Source: Neofusicoccum parvum (taxonomy: Eukaryota > Ascomycota > Dothideomycetes > Botryosphaeriales > Botryosphaeriaceae). Taken from it: 64,000 nucleotides of DNA. Positions 12,757-27,781 of this stretch are shown here, in pieces. The stretch covers positions 1,488,001-1,552,000 of the forward strand of contig CP087218.1 of NCBI GenBank assembly GCA_020912385.1. The letters are read 5' to 3'. The notes under the pieces were generated by a model. That model was given only the letters and a program-made list of their open reading frames with translations. It had not been told where the DNA came from and ran no database searches. The position numbers and the translations under genes are program-made. Positions within the stretch are counted from its first letter, which is position 1. Each line of letters begins with the position of its first letter.

Positions 12757-15158
12757 ATGGACGGGCTGTCGGCTGCAGCTAGCGTGGCCGGCATCGCCTC
12801 GCTGGCCGTGCAGCTGGCCGAGAGCGTAACGAAACTGTACGTCGTCACACCTGAGTCCCAGCTGGACGAGTAAGGGCAAGGAGCTAACAAGTCACAGCTG
12901 CAAGTTCCTTTCCGCAATCAAGCATGCGTCCGACGACATTGAGGACATCATCGACGACCTCGAGGTCCTCACATGCGTGATCGCGGAGATCCAGCGCTGC
13001 GAAGAACTGTTCGGCCCCCAACATGCCACGGCCAAGGCTATTATGCGCTGCAGGCGCCAGGTGCAGGCTCTCGAGAATATGGTGAAGACATTGAATGAAG
13101 AGCTGGAAAAGGACAGCAAATGGCGACGGAACCATGCGGCGTTGAAGGCTGTCATGAAGGGTGATAAGGTGAAGGCGATGAGGGAGAAGATTGGAGAAGC
13201 GAAGGATACACTGTCCTTGGCGCTGCAAGCGTCGAGCAGGTATGTACCGCGGTCAATGTTTTTCTGATCGGCTGATTGATTGCCGTAGTCGCGTTCAACA
13301 CACGCAGTTGTTTGCTGTCATGCGGCTCGAGGGTCAGATGGGACAGCTTGGGGGGCAAGCATCTCAGATCCAAGCTTTGGTTACGACGAGCTCCAGAATT
13401 GGAGATCAACCCTCTTCATCGACTCGACTCAACGCCATCTCCACCTCTTCGAATTCCGTGGTTGCTGCATCAAACTCGCTTTCGACCTCTACATCCGCTG
13501 CTCTTTCTCGAAGGTACCGTCCAAGGCCAGTTCTTTACCAGGAGAATGCATGTTGGGGCGGTTGGGACAGCTGGACGCGGAGCCTCCTTGGAAGGCTTCA
13601 GTATAAACGCGAGTCGCGGCAGCCAAAGGATGAGTTCTCTGAAAATGACGACGAGGTTGTGGAGATCCTGTTTGAACCCTCGTGGTGGCTTCAAAAGCTC
13701 GGTATCAACACATTGTTTCGGGCTCAGATGAACAGTTCATTTCGGAGCGGATGGAATGTGTCACTGAGATCGCCGCACGTAAGTCTTTCTTCTTAAACTT
13801 CTTCATTTTCTAAGAGTCATTGCGACGCTAATATCCTTCTAGCTTATGTCCAGAGACCTAGAAAAAAAAGTTCGGGCACTTATTTACAATGGAGATCTTG
13901 ATGGTCTCAAGGACATACTCTCCGCTAAGCAAGTCACCATTCATTCTGTGAGCGCTTGCGGGGAGACGTTATTTCATGTAAGTTCACTAATGCGACTGCT
14001 TTTGTTCTTTCCCAAATCAGCTCACTCGGTCAGTTGGCCTCATCTTATGGACAGCTGCAGATGTGTAAATTTCTAATCACGGCTGGTGCAGACCCCAAGG
14101 TAAAAGACAATCGCGGCTGGTGAGTGATATTTTCCGTCGTGAAGAGAGATTTCTCATAGTTGTGTAGGGAACCTATAATACACGCAACCTTCGCTGAGGC
14201 CGGAAGCGAAATCCACCTAGAAACAATGAGAATCCTTGTTGGTGCTGGAGAAGACTTTCTTGAACTGGGTTACAGCATTTCTCTGGTTGCACTCTATTAT
14301 CTGCAACTAAACAAACTGGAAGGTCCCGGAAAACTTTACGAAAACCCTTTATGTTGGTTTACTGAGAAAGCTCTCTTTCCATTGCAATTCTGCGAGGGGT
14401 CGTTAAAGGTGTGGTGGTGGTCGGTTGCAATGGAACAGACACACGATGACCTATACAGGGATGATTTCTTGAGGCTCGCCTTCAACAATACCGGGATAGT
14501 GGAAAAAAGAATTGCACTTATCAAACGCATATCGAGAGGTGCAATGAGCGAAGGAAATGTCACTCTGTGGCTGGATGAGATGGACACTTTGAACTTTGTG
14601 GTAGATTATGAGTGTTGTTTATATCCGGGAGTCTTTTCATATTCTCGGAAAGGAACCATGAGTTCTGGGCTCATGAAAGGCCCACACGAATTCAGACGAT
14701 TGCGAGGTTTTTTGCAGCTTTGCAGGGTTGCAGTCGAGGATTTTGTGAGAGGGGAAGTCCCTCTCCTGCAAGAGATTTGCGACGATGAATTGGAGCCTTG
14801 GACCGAGGAGACCCTTCTGAACCTGTTCAATTGGGACTCCGACAAGCTTATCTTGGGAGATGCAGACGGAGGGCAGCGCGAGTGCCCCTTGTGTACACAT
14901 TTCTCATACGGTGGGATAGAGTACGCGGAAAACGCGCTGTGGCACTTTTGTATCAACCAAATCAGGTCAGGCAAAAGCCCGGATGGTCCTTTCGAAGGGG
15001 AAGAGAAGGAATGGGCTGAGAAATGGAGAGGGTATCATGAGCGCTGTCGTGTGGAAGGGATCTGCGTGTCATGTCAGGAAAGGGAAGAAGAGGCAATGGC
15101 AAGAGCTGAGAGGGGTGATGATGATTTGGAGCCATCTCCTTTGTTACTAGATCTTTAA
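12757..15158 (+). CDS. HeLo-like (Fungal_N) domain and ankyrin protein with cysteine-rich C-terminus
   Basis: Six exons (12757-12836, 12898-13239, 13289-13778, 13843-13977, 14034-14119, 14168-15158) give 707 residues. Residues 1-150 begin MDGLSAAASVAGIASLAVQL, an amphipathic helix, followed by a long alpha-helical bundle. This is the pattern of the N-terminal domain found on fungal STAND/NLR-type and HeLo-like proteins. A Ser-rich linker follows, then at about 343-410 ankyrin-like repeats (LFHLASSYGQLQMCKFLITAGADP). The last 300 residues match no family I know and carry CPLC (617-620), H637, C639, C671 and CVSC (677-680), which could bind zinc. No NACHT or NB-ARC P-loop is present. Family members are linked to non-self recognition or regulated cell death, but this protein's job is unknown. 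Exon joins keep frame and rebuild the ankyrin motif; intron 4 has an alternative acceptor (see findings). Confidence 0.82.
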
Positions 15159-17553
15159 GTGGAGACAGGTTCTCTTTTCTTTGCACATTTAAGCACTTGA
15201 AGTTGTGTCCAACACCAAGAATTCGAGTATGTATTGCTTCTTGTTGCCTATGCACCAAGAGTTATAGATGCCTCTGCTACAGTATTATAGAGGACGCCAT
15301 ACTGAGCAATTGTGCTACATTTTTCTTTGGCTTTACACGCACTTGTTCTTCAAATGACCAGGCTTACGCTGGTTTCAGTGTCAAGTGGAAACAGGAGCGG
15401 AATAAGTAGGTGATACAGCAGGACTGCAAGGCACTTGCGCGACAAAGCGCAAACATAGAGCACCTGAATATGGAGTACTAGGGGAAGAAGACGGAAATGT
15501 ATGCCTAAGCTATGGTGAGGAAGTGAGGGTGGGGAAGGGGGCTGTCGGCGGTAATGCGGTTAAGCGAGACACGCGATACCCGATAGGGCAGCACGACAGA
15601 CAAAGCTCTTCGTTTGCTGAAAACCTGCTTTCCATCACCTTGCAAATGAAGCATATCCTCAGGTCGACATAATAGACGTGGCTCAACTCCTTTGCGTTCT
15701 GGGAACCATTTACCTCGGTCGGGGAATTCGCAAAATCTGTAGCGGCTTACTGATCAAGCTGAGGATGGGTAACCGATAAGAAAATGACTGGATCATGGCA
15801 CGACAGGTTCTACGGATTTGTGTTGGTGTCCTAACAATCTCGGTGCTCGCTTTGACGTAGGAGCGACGTCAGCTTGTCTGCAGCACTACAGAGCACTCTG
15901 TAGTCGTTCAGTGACGTGTGGCACGATATTGCCAAGACCCAGGAGCAAAATTCAGCACGCTTCCGCCATTTGTCGTTGAAGGCACTAGTCAGATCGCAAA
16001 CGTCCAGCATTCGCGAAATTTCTCTGGATCAAACAGATCTCTAGGAGCCGGTTAGGTAGATCGTGACTCGTAGTCTTTGGCCCGAAGTGAAGTTCAACGC
16101 GAGCTATTGGAGCCCAAACCGCTCACTTGGACAAGCCTAACGGAATAAGAGGTAGCAGCGGGCCATCTAAGGAAATTTTGAGCGTGGTGAAGCTTCTGGA
16201 TGCATAGGGGACTCACTTGTCCGTCGTTGTCGGCGGGTTAGCCACAGTGACACCCCGGAGGTGGCGTAGCGCGCGTAGGTGACGAATTACCGGGCGAGCG
16301 CCTCACAACGGGCGAGAGTGGGCGCGAGGAGGTAGATCAGGGTTACACGCGGGATTTATCTGATGCGGGAGATCTGCTCGCTTCAGCGCGGCGTGTCAGC
16401 AACCTGGACTGAGGAGGGGCACGAGGGGCTCCCGCCGGCGCCCACGGACCAGCAGCCGGAGAGGCACAGGCAGGCAGGCACAAACGCGCCGCAACACGTG
16501 GGGCCTCGACCGTGGTAGGGCTGAGAGGGAGCTCCCGCCGTCAGGCGCTTGGCTCCCGTCCGGAGCTCCGGAGTCGCGGCGGCGCGATGATGCACGATGC
16601 AGGAACGGCCCTCGTATCTGGCTGACGTGATTCGTGAGCTCGTCGAGGTGCGCGTGTCCCGCGAGGAGCCCTGGTCGCACATCGTGAGGCCCGCCAGGGG
16701 AGGGCTGCGCGGGGGAGAGTATCGTCGACGGTCTGTTCTCGATCTCGGCCACGCCTGTTGACGTCTGGATGGAGATGTTCTGACGGACGGCGATGAGGAG
16801 GGACCTGCCGGCGCGAGGGGGCCTGTGCGATGCCAGAGTCCATCAGACTGCCCGTTTCCGCGCTCGCCGAGACATGTGCAGATGCAAATCTCGAAGTCGT
16901 CGGCATATCCACCCCCGCAATGATCGCCCACCCCTGCCCATGCCAACAATAGGTTATTGATGTCATTGTCGTGCGCACAGCGTGGACAGGATAGGCCGCC
17001 CAGCGCGCAGGAATGCTTATTCAGCCGGCATTACATGCAAGGGCAGTGGTTTGTTTCATCGCGCATGTGTCTTTGCGGCCCAGCGCGAACCCGGCGAACG
17101 CGTCGTGGACGGGCAATCTGGGCGGGAGCTGTGAGGGCGCGCAGGGCTGAGGCGCGATAGGGTGGTGTGAGCGGCGTACGACACGCGGAGAACAGGGTTT
17201 AGCGGATTCTTGGCCAAGCCGAAGCACCTCAGCAGCACTCCGCTCCTTGACCCGACTTTTGCACCCTTCCAGGCGACACCACCCGCGACTGCTCACCCCG
17301 ACGCTTGCACGACCACCGCTCCCCCATGCGCAGCTGGTAGCTGTGCTTTCCTGGCGCTGGCTGCGTTGCTGCACCGCTCGTTTCCTCGTCGCCCCTCGCG
17401 CGACCGCACCAGCCTGCTCCGAGCTAGCTTGCGATCAGGCCTGTTCGCTCGCTCGCTACCCCGGGGCGATACTGCACCTCGACAACACGCTCCTGCACCC
17501 CGCGCGCCAGCCTCGCCCACCACTCGCCCAGCGCCGCGGCGCCCGCTGTCGCC
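15159..17553. other. Intergenic, upstream of the KDM4-type gene
   Basis: 2.4 kb with no supportable gene. 15159-16250 is of mixed composition. From about 16250 it becomes GC-rich, and the minus-strand frames in it are Arg/Ser/Pro-rich chance frames. A perfect 8+2+8 inverted repeat and several TGACGT motifs occur at 15853-15918. The 300 bases before 17554 are C/T-rich, promoter-like sequence. Confidence 0.55.
15886..15903. repeat. Perfect inverted repeat (8-bp arms, 2-bp spacer)
   Basis: The sequence reads ctacagag-ca-ctctgtag. TGACGT or its complement ACGTCA also occurs at about 15854 and 15866, and TGACGT again at about 15912, so the palindrome sits within a cluster of CREB/bZIP-like half sites. 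A protein-binding site is possible; no function is shown by the sequence. Confidence 0.4.
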
Positions 17554-22148
<4,595 letters not shown>

Positions 22149-25100
22149 GCGGTAGCGTTGGACTACTGTTTTTAAGGCAGTAAGGCTACACTCTTCAAGC
22201 ATTGGGTCAAGGAGTACGTGCGGATAGTAATGAGAGTAAGGAAAACAAAGGTGGCGTTTCGTTTAGCCAGGCGCGGAAGAGTATTATTATACCAATGGCG
22301 TTGTCTCCTTTTTTCTTCTTTTTTTCTCCAACGGCACTTCTCGTTAACAGGCGGATTTTCCAGGGGGTTTTTTGCCACAGCGAGAGATTTTCCTATTCAA
22401 GGCGGCTTCTCATTTTTCTTGCCTCTCATACTTTTCTCTGGATGGATGGATGGATAGGAAATTCTTTTCCTAAGCACGGAGTGCATCACAGGGCAGAAAG
22501 GGCACACGCACATAGGAGTAGAGGGCGGAATCACCAAGCAATAGGAGGGGGTAACATGAAGGAATGAAGAGGGCGGAGTGGGTGCATACATAAAGCTCCC
22601 GGGTTCTCTGGATTCCTGCTTTACCAGGCAGATGCGCTTCAGGTCGCTTTTTGCCACGACTCATCGTTTTTGACTGAGACAAGAATATAACTGATGTCAC
22701 TTCTGTGATCGTGTTCACTGCTGCCTGTTGACTATCTGTTCGCTCGCCGTACTTGCTGGCTCTAAGCCACTTTTTGCCTACGTGGTTTGTGGGCTCGTCG
22801 TATCTACGAGGTCGAACGCCGAGCGCGGAAGATTTATCTCCGCTGAGCTGATTTGTCTTCCCAGATGGTCGGATCGGATAGGTCGGATGTTGGCCGCATG
22901 CACGGCGAGAGACAGACGCGTACGCTTTTTGAGGCTGGTGGCTCTATTCTCCGCTGTGAGGTGATGGCTCTGTGACAGTTGGTGCGGGTCGAGATGGAAG
23001 TCGGATGACGGGCATGGAGAGGTCGGTGGAGCGCGTCCGCTGTGTTGTGTCGGCTGTGCAGCATCACAGTGGGTCGCAAACCTAGTTGACAGCTTCAACC
23101 CGCTCATGGGCAGTTGAAGCATTTGTCCAGATGCAGAAAAACGTCTGATTTCCGTGCCAAGGCCATCCGGATGCTTGCAATTACCCACACAGGTCCCTGG
23201 TTTTTGATCCATCCTGTCGGCTGGAGCACCTCTCCCCGTACTGTCATTGCTTTCGCGAAGGCGGGGAGACCGGAATGTTTCTATCAACGGATAGACATCG
23301 AGACTTCGAATAGGGCTCAAGAGCTGTCAGAGCTAGCTAGAACAACTGGAATCACCACCGTCACAACAGTTAGACCATCCCTTTTCCAGTCCATGCCCCA
23401 CTAAAGAAGGTTAAGCGGATAGTTGCTACAGAACAGATCCGGAGATAAGTAAGTACTTGAGAAGAGAGACATCTTTGAGGTTGGTGACGACGAGGCCGAC
23501 TTTCATTTTCATCCCACGACGTAATGAGCATCGTCATCTCAGCCACTCATCAACCACCAAGACAGCGGAATCAAAATCAGAAGGGCCATCGAGCAAGCCA
23601 AGGAAGCGTTCTCGGCTCACGAAGGACGTTGAGAGGCGCAGTTAGTTCTGGCTCGTGTAGGAGTCAGCTGGTCCGCGTCGTCATCTCACACGGTCGAGGG
23701 CGCGCCTTCTCATTCGACGACGATCTCGCCGGGCTATGACGTTGATCTCTTTCCCTCGTGGCGGCAGAAAATGAGCGCGGTGCAACCTATGATTCGAGGG
23801 AATGATGAACGACGAGCGGAGATTAGTGCTCTCATCCCAGATCCGCAGACGGCTCCTTCCCTAATTCCTTCCAACGACCAAGGGCGTGGCGATGGAGTGG
23901 GAAAAAGCACCACGGGCGTTGAGGTCGGGAATGGCGGTGCGCCTCCACCGTCACCGCCGGCGAGTCACGAGGTGTCGTGTTGCCAGTGCGTCCGCGCCGG
24001 CGAGCTGCTGGCTTTGTTTGCTGCGCCATCGCTCGGCACGCCTCTTTGTGCACACCACAGCCGGCCCCAAGCTCGTGATTTCTGCAGCTTACGGAATCAC
24101 AGCCTCCGTATCCGTGGAAGGCGGTGTCTGGTCTGTATGAGGCAAGTGAGCAGTAAAGTGAACGAGAGAGAGAAAAACGCGCAACTCAGCCACGACAGGC
24201 GACACACTAATGCCAAATCCCAAAGCAGACGGCGATCCGGCTTGACAGTGTCCTCTGCGTATGGGGCTCGGGCTGGCAGGCTCAAACACGTCGTGAGGCA
24301 CCGCGGGCAGGCTGTCGCGAGCGGGACGCAACAGCGAACAGGGCGCGTCACGACTCGCATTGATGACAGTGCAAGCTCTGAGCTCGCAGCAACCCATGCC
24401 GAAACACGTTTCACGGCGGCCGGGATAGCCTCGACCGCCAGGACGCGGGCCGCGGCCAATCAGCGCGCGCGCAGGCCGGTCATCCGACGGCGCGCGATGC
24501 TGTGGGCAAGCCACGAAGGCGGGCGGGCGGTCGATCGGGATGCGGCGCTTGCAGGGCGCTTCCCTGCGAGCAGACCAGGGCGCGCCGCGGGCGAATCGTC
24601 GGCGCCCGGCTGCGCTGGCCTGCGACCTGCGCTGCGCTGCGGTGGCCCCGCCCGCGGCCTGCGCCCGGCTCCCACGCGCGTCACAGATCGCTGGCTGCGC
24701 TGCGGCGCTGGGTGCTGGGCGCTGGCGGGCGCGGTGCTCGCGAGAGTCCAGGCGCGTCGCGCTGGTGGGACGCTATAAGGTTTTGTCGAAGCTACATATA
24801 GCCTCCCCCGTCGCGCAGCGGTGCTGAGGCTAAATCAGCTTTCCCAATCAATTCTGCAATCAAAGAACAGCGTCGAGGGGACCCGGAGACTATATTTCAG
24901 GCACATTGCATCCTTCTACGCGGCCCGCTGTTTGGGACTACGACTAGAGCTCCCCTTTCCCCGACGAACGACTCCGGCACCACTTAAGCTCTGCCTCGCC
25001 GCGCATTTGTCCTGCAATTTATATTGGACGGGCGGCGTGTTGCTAAAGAAAGAAGGTTCGGCGCCCATTGACTGCTGAGGCTTTGATAAAAAACGCCGAG

Positions 25101-25489
25101 CGCCGCCTCGACGAGTCTCTGCACGCTTCTCTCTGCATGCTGGCTGGCCTGGCACGCATCTCCTCGACGACCGACCGACCACGACCGACCAACGACGCAG
25201 CGCCCCAAAACCTGCTTTTGCGCTCTGACCTCTGACGGCTCGACGGCAACGGCAAGCGGCGCGCTCTCTCGGCATTGCATAAGCGCATCGCCGTGACACC
25301 CCCTCCCAAATCCTGTTTCGGTGGTGGCACACGCAGTGCTCGACCCTGACGCACTTTGTCTCTCTCCCCACGAGGCGTCTTTCACCTCTTTTCCGCCCGC
25401 AGCCCTCTTAAGCCCGCGACCCCGAGACAGTTCTTGGCTCTGTCTCTCCATCTCTCCGCCTCCAACAACGTCTGTGAGCATCAAACGCC
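22149..25489. other. Intergenic, KDM4-type gene to MARVEL gene
   Basis: 3.3 kb without a supportable gene. The first 400 bases are T-rich, consistent with a 3' UTR, and hold four tandem TGGA units at 22439-22456. 24400-24780 is very GC-rich. A 335-codon frame (23771-24778) crosses it but is Arg/Ala-rich and lacks any motif or splice-supported homology that I can see. The sequence from 25080 to 25489 is C/T-rich with gaccgacc-type short tandems near 25165-25197, and looks like the promoter and 5' UTR of the next gene. Confidence 0.5.
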
Positions 25490-26300
25490 ATGGCCTTCAA
25501 CTTCACCCTGCCTATGCGCATTGCGCAGGCCGTCTTCACCATTGTCGTCCTCGGCTTGACTGCATACGGTACGTACTTTTCTTGCTCCTCGCCGATCTCC
25601 ATGTACAACCACCCTGCACAACCAAGTGCGCCACCGACAATCCACCCACACCAAGCTTTGCTGTTCCGCAAGCGATCGTCAAACTACAGAAGATGGGCCC
25701 GGCATTCCTTTTACCATAACACCGGGAAACCAACCCACGACCACCATCGCGACCACTTTTCCTGCCCATCACCGCCCACGCAACCCCACCATCCCCGTCG
25801 CCACCGCAAAACTAACATGTAACTTCTGCAGTCTGCGACTGGTGGACCTCGCACTGGCACGCCAACTCGCCCGCCGAGATCAACTTCCTGATCTTCACCT
25901 CGGTCTGGACCATCCTCGCCCTCGTCTACCTCGTCGTCGCGCCCGCCCGCTTCCCGGTCGCCGCGCACAAGTTCGGCATCCTGGCCGCCGAGGCCCTGAC
26001 CATGCTCTTCTGGTTCGCCGGCTTCATCGCGCTCGCCGTCTGGCTGGACGACCGCGTGTGCTTCGGCAGCGTCTGCGCGAGCGCCAAGGCCGCGACTGTG
26101 TTTGCTGCCTTCGAGTGGTAAGTTTTTTTTTTATTCCCGGTCGCGCTGTCGATTCCTTTTCGTCTTCCGGAGCGGTTTGCTAATCCTGGGGGGGTAGGCT
26201 CATCTTCGCTGGCACGACCATTCTGGCTACTCTGCACGTGTGGCGCACTCGCAACTCCAACGACTCGAAGCCGGCGCCTGAGATGCAGATGAATGCTTAA
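25490..26300 (+). CDS. MARVEL-domain-type four-helix membrane protein
   Basis: Three exons (25490-25568, 25832-26117, 26198-26300) give 155 residues. Four hydrophobic helices are visible at about 9-27, 43-62, 75-97 and 113-137. The loop before helix 4 holds C103 and C108, and there is a short polar tail ending in PAPEMQMNA. The topology and the ITSxW/W-rich second helix are those of small fungal MARVEL/Nce102-like proteins. Such proteins sit in the plasma membrane or eisosome membrane domains, but a specific partner cannot be read here. The first intron is 263 nt, far longer than all others in this window; the second is 80 nt. The start ATG is in a good context (cgccATGgc) and opens directly into helix 1. 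Family assignment is from topology more than from sequence identity. Confidence 0.8.
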
Positions 26301-27172
26301 ATGCTTCGCCGTATCGAATGCGCCAACGGAGAGCACAAGTGCTCGTCGCTATGACTTCGTGGATTTGAAAATTATCGAAGAACGACGTTGACGTCGGTGA
26401 TGGGTGGAGTTGGGTTTTGTTTATTGTGTTGATGATTCGACTGACTGGATTTTTCATTTGAACTTTTCTATGATACCCAATTGAGGGTTTGGTGATGCTA
26501 GGGGGTTGATAATGAGATGTCCTGCTAAGGAAGAAGTCTCGATGGTGGTGGATGTTAGTTCGAGTACGAATGGCACGAGTTATTGAAAGTTGAAATTGGC
26601 TGGTTTGCGGTTGAATACCCTGCTGTTAAACTGCTGCGTCTTTACTTGTGTCCGGCTGCCTGTTCTTTCAAGCACCTTCTTGCGGCTCTGCGGTACTAAT
26701 GGTAATCCCAGTCTTTCGCTAAAATTAAAGAAATCCACCGTCTAAACCAGAGATCTTTTCCACCACTGTGATGATGGCTCATGCAGCCATCCGTACATGA
26801 TGTCTTTGAATATGAGTCTAGCCACGCAACACAACACAATGAAATGTCTTCGACTATCACAGACAAACCACACTTGAGTCGGAAGTCTCCAATTTCAAAC
26901 ACTTTCCAGCCTGCCTTCGTCAAACTCCCACATTTCTTTCTCATCAACACACTCCTTTCCCTTGCCATCTTGTATAAAACCAAACCTACGGATCCATCCC
27001 CACTTCCAACACGACAAACAAATTCAATCACATTTGCCCCAACCATCAAAACAACTCGGACGTCCATCAAGCGCGGAGAATACAGACCACTTCGTCTTAC
27101 CAAGGAAATCCACACATCCACTGCCTCGACGACAAATTAACCTTCTTCCCAATCCTCACTCACCTTGCAGCC
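26301..27172. other. Intergenic, contains a likely promoter
   Basis: The first part is the AT-rich 3' flank of the MARVEL gene. A TATAAAA box lies at 26973-26979, about 200 bp before the next ATG. The sequence caccttgcag just before 27173 resembles a 3' splice site, so a 5' UTR intron is possible. A 119-codon frame at 26781-27140 is Thr/Ser-rich and more likely leader sequence than a gene. Confidence 0.5.
26973..26979 (+). promoter_or_regulatory. TATA box upstream of the two-helix membrane protein gene
   Basis: A perfect TATAAAA about 194-200 bp upstream of the ATG at 27173, in AT-rich DNA. Position suits a fungal TATA box with a moderately long leader. Confidence 0.45.
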
Positions 27173-27781
27173 ATGCCAGTACCATCGACAGCATCCATGA
27201 GAGGCCGAGCCGCTGAGATTGAACGGCGGAGGGTGATATATGAATGGACGAGGTTGAAGATGGAGCTTGACCGGATGGCCCTGCACGCGGCGACGGCACA
27301 GAACGACGGCGAGCACGAACACGCAGACGAAGAAGAGCACGGCCGTTCGAACGACCGAAGCAGCAACGCCGGCGAGGAGCATGAAGACACGCGACACGCC
27401 GGTGCCGGGCTTGCCGGCGCCGCGGGACGGGACATCCCCGTCAACTACACGCTCGCCAGCTGGAACCCCTCTTGGGCCACCGCTCTCCTCGTGCTGGAGA
27501 TGGCTTCCTTTCTCGAGATGCTGGCTTCGCTCGCGGCGGACGTCTCGCTGTTCGCAAGGGATGTTGTGGCTGTGATCCCTCCTGCGTATGCTGAAGCACT
27601 GGCCCGTGTGGCGTCCGTCGCGTTTTGGTGTTCGTTCGTCGCCTCCATCATCGGGGTAGTTCTGGTGGTTCGGATTGTGGTGGGATGGTTCCGCGGAGGG
27701 GTCAGGCAGCGCGGTGGACGCAGGAGGACACGGGGCGAGCGTGAGATGAGGGAGCGATGGGCCCACCTTGCTCAGTTTTGA
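27173..27781 (+). CDS. Unknown protein with N-terminal coiled coil and two membrane helices
   Basis: A single open frame of 202 residues that I do not recognise. Residues 8-45 form a charged helix (RAAEIERRRVIYEWTRLKME). Residues 46-85 are Glu/His/Asp-rich and disordered. Two hydrophobic helices follow at about 103-130 and 146-173, and the tail is strongly basic (RGGRRRTRGERE). The basic tail next to the last helix suggests a cytosolic C-terminus by the positive-inside rule. Support for a real gene: organised alternation of charged and hydrophobic blocks, an upstream TATA box, and a start in the context gcagccATGc. Against it: no family match, and GC-rich DNA can give long chance frames. Could be lineage-specific. 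Confidence 0.6.
   Translation: MPVPSTASMRGRAAEIERRRVIYEWTRLKMELDRMALHAATAQNDGEHEHADEEEHGRSNDRSSNAGEEHEDTRHAGAGLAGAAGRDIPVNYTLASWNPSWATALLVLEMASFLEMLASLAADVSLFARDVVAVIPPAYAEALARVASVAFWCSFVASIIGVVLVVRIVVGWFRGGVRQRGGRRRTRGEREMRERWAHLAQF

Noticed and set aside
14021..14033. Upstream acceptor at 14020 as the main splice site of intron 4
   Set aside because: It breaks the ankyrin repeat and leads to a prompt stop; the 14033 acceptor restores the repeat and keeps frame. Kept as a possible alternative isoform only.
23771..24778. 335-codon plus-strand frame
   Set aside because: Its length is notable and it has a small Cys cluster (CCQC), but the second half is Arg/Ala-rich junk-like sequence following local GC content, and no family motif or good start context supports it.
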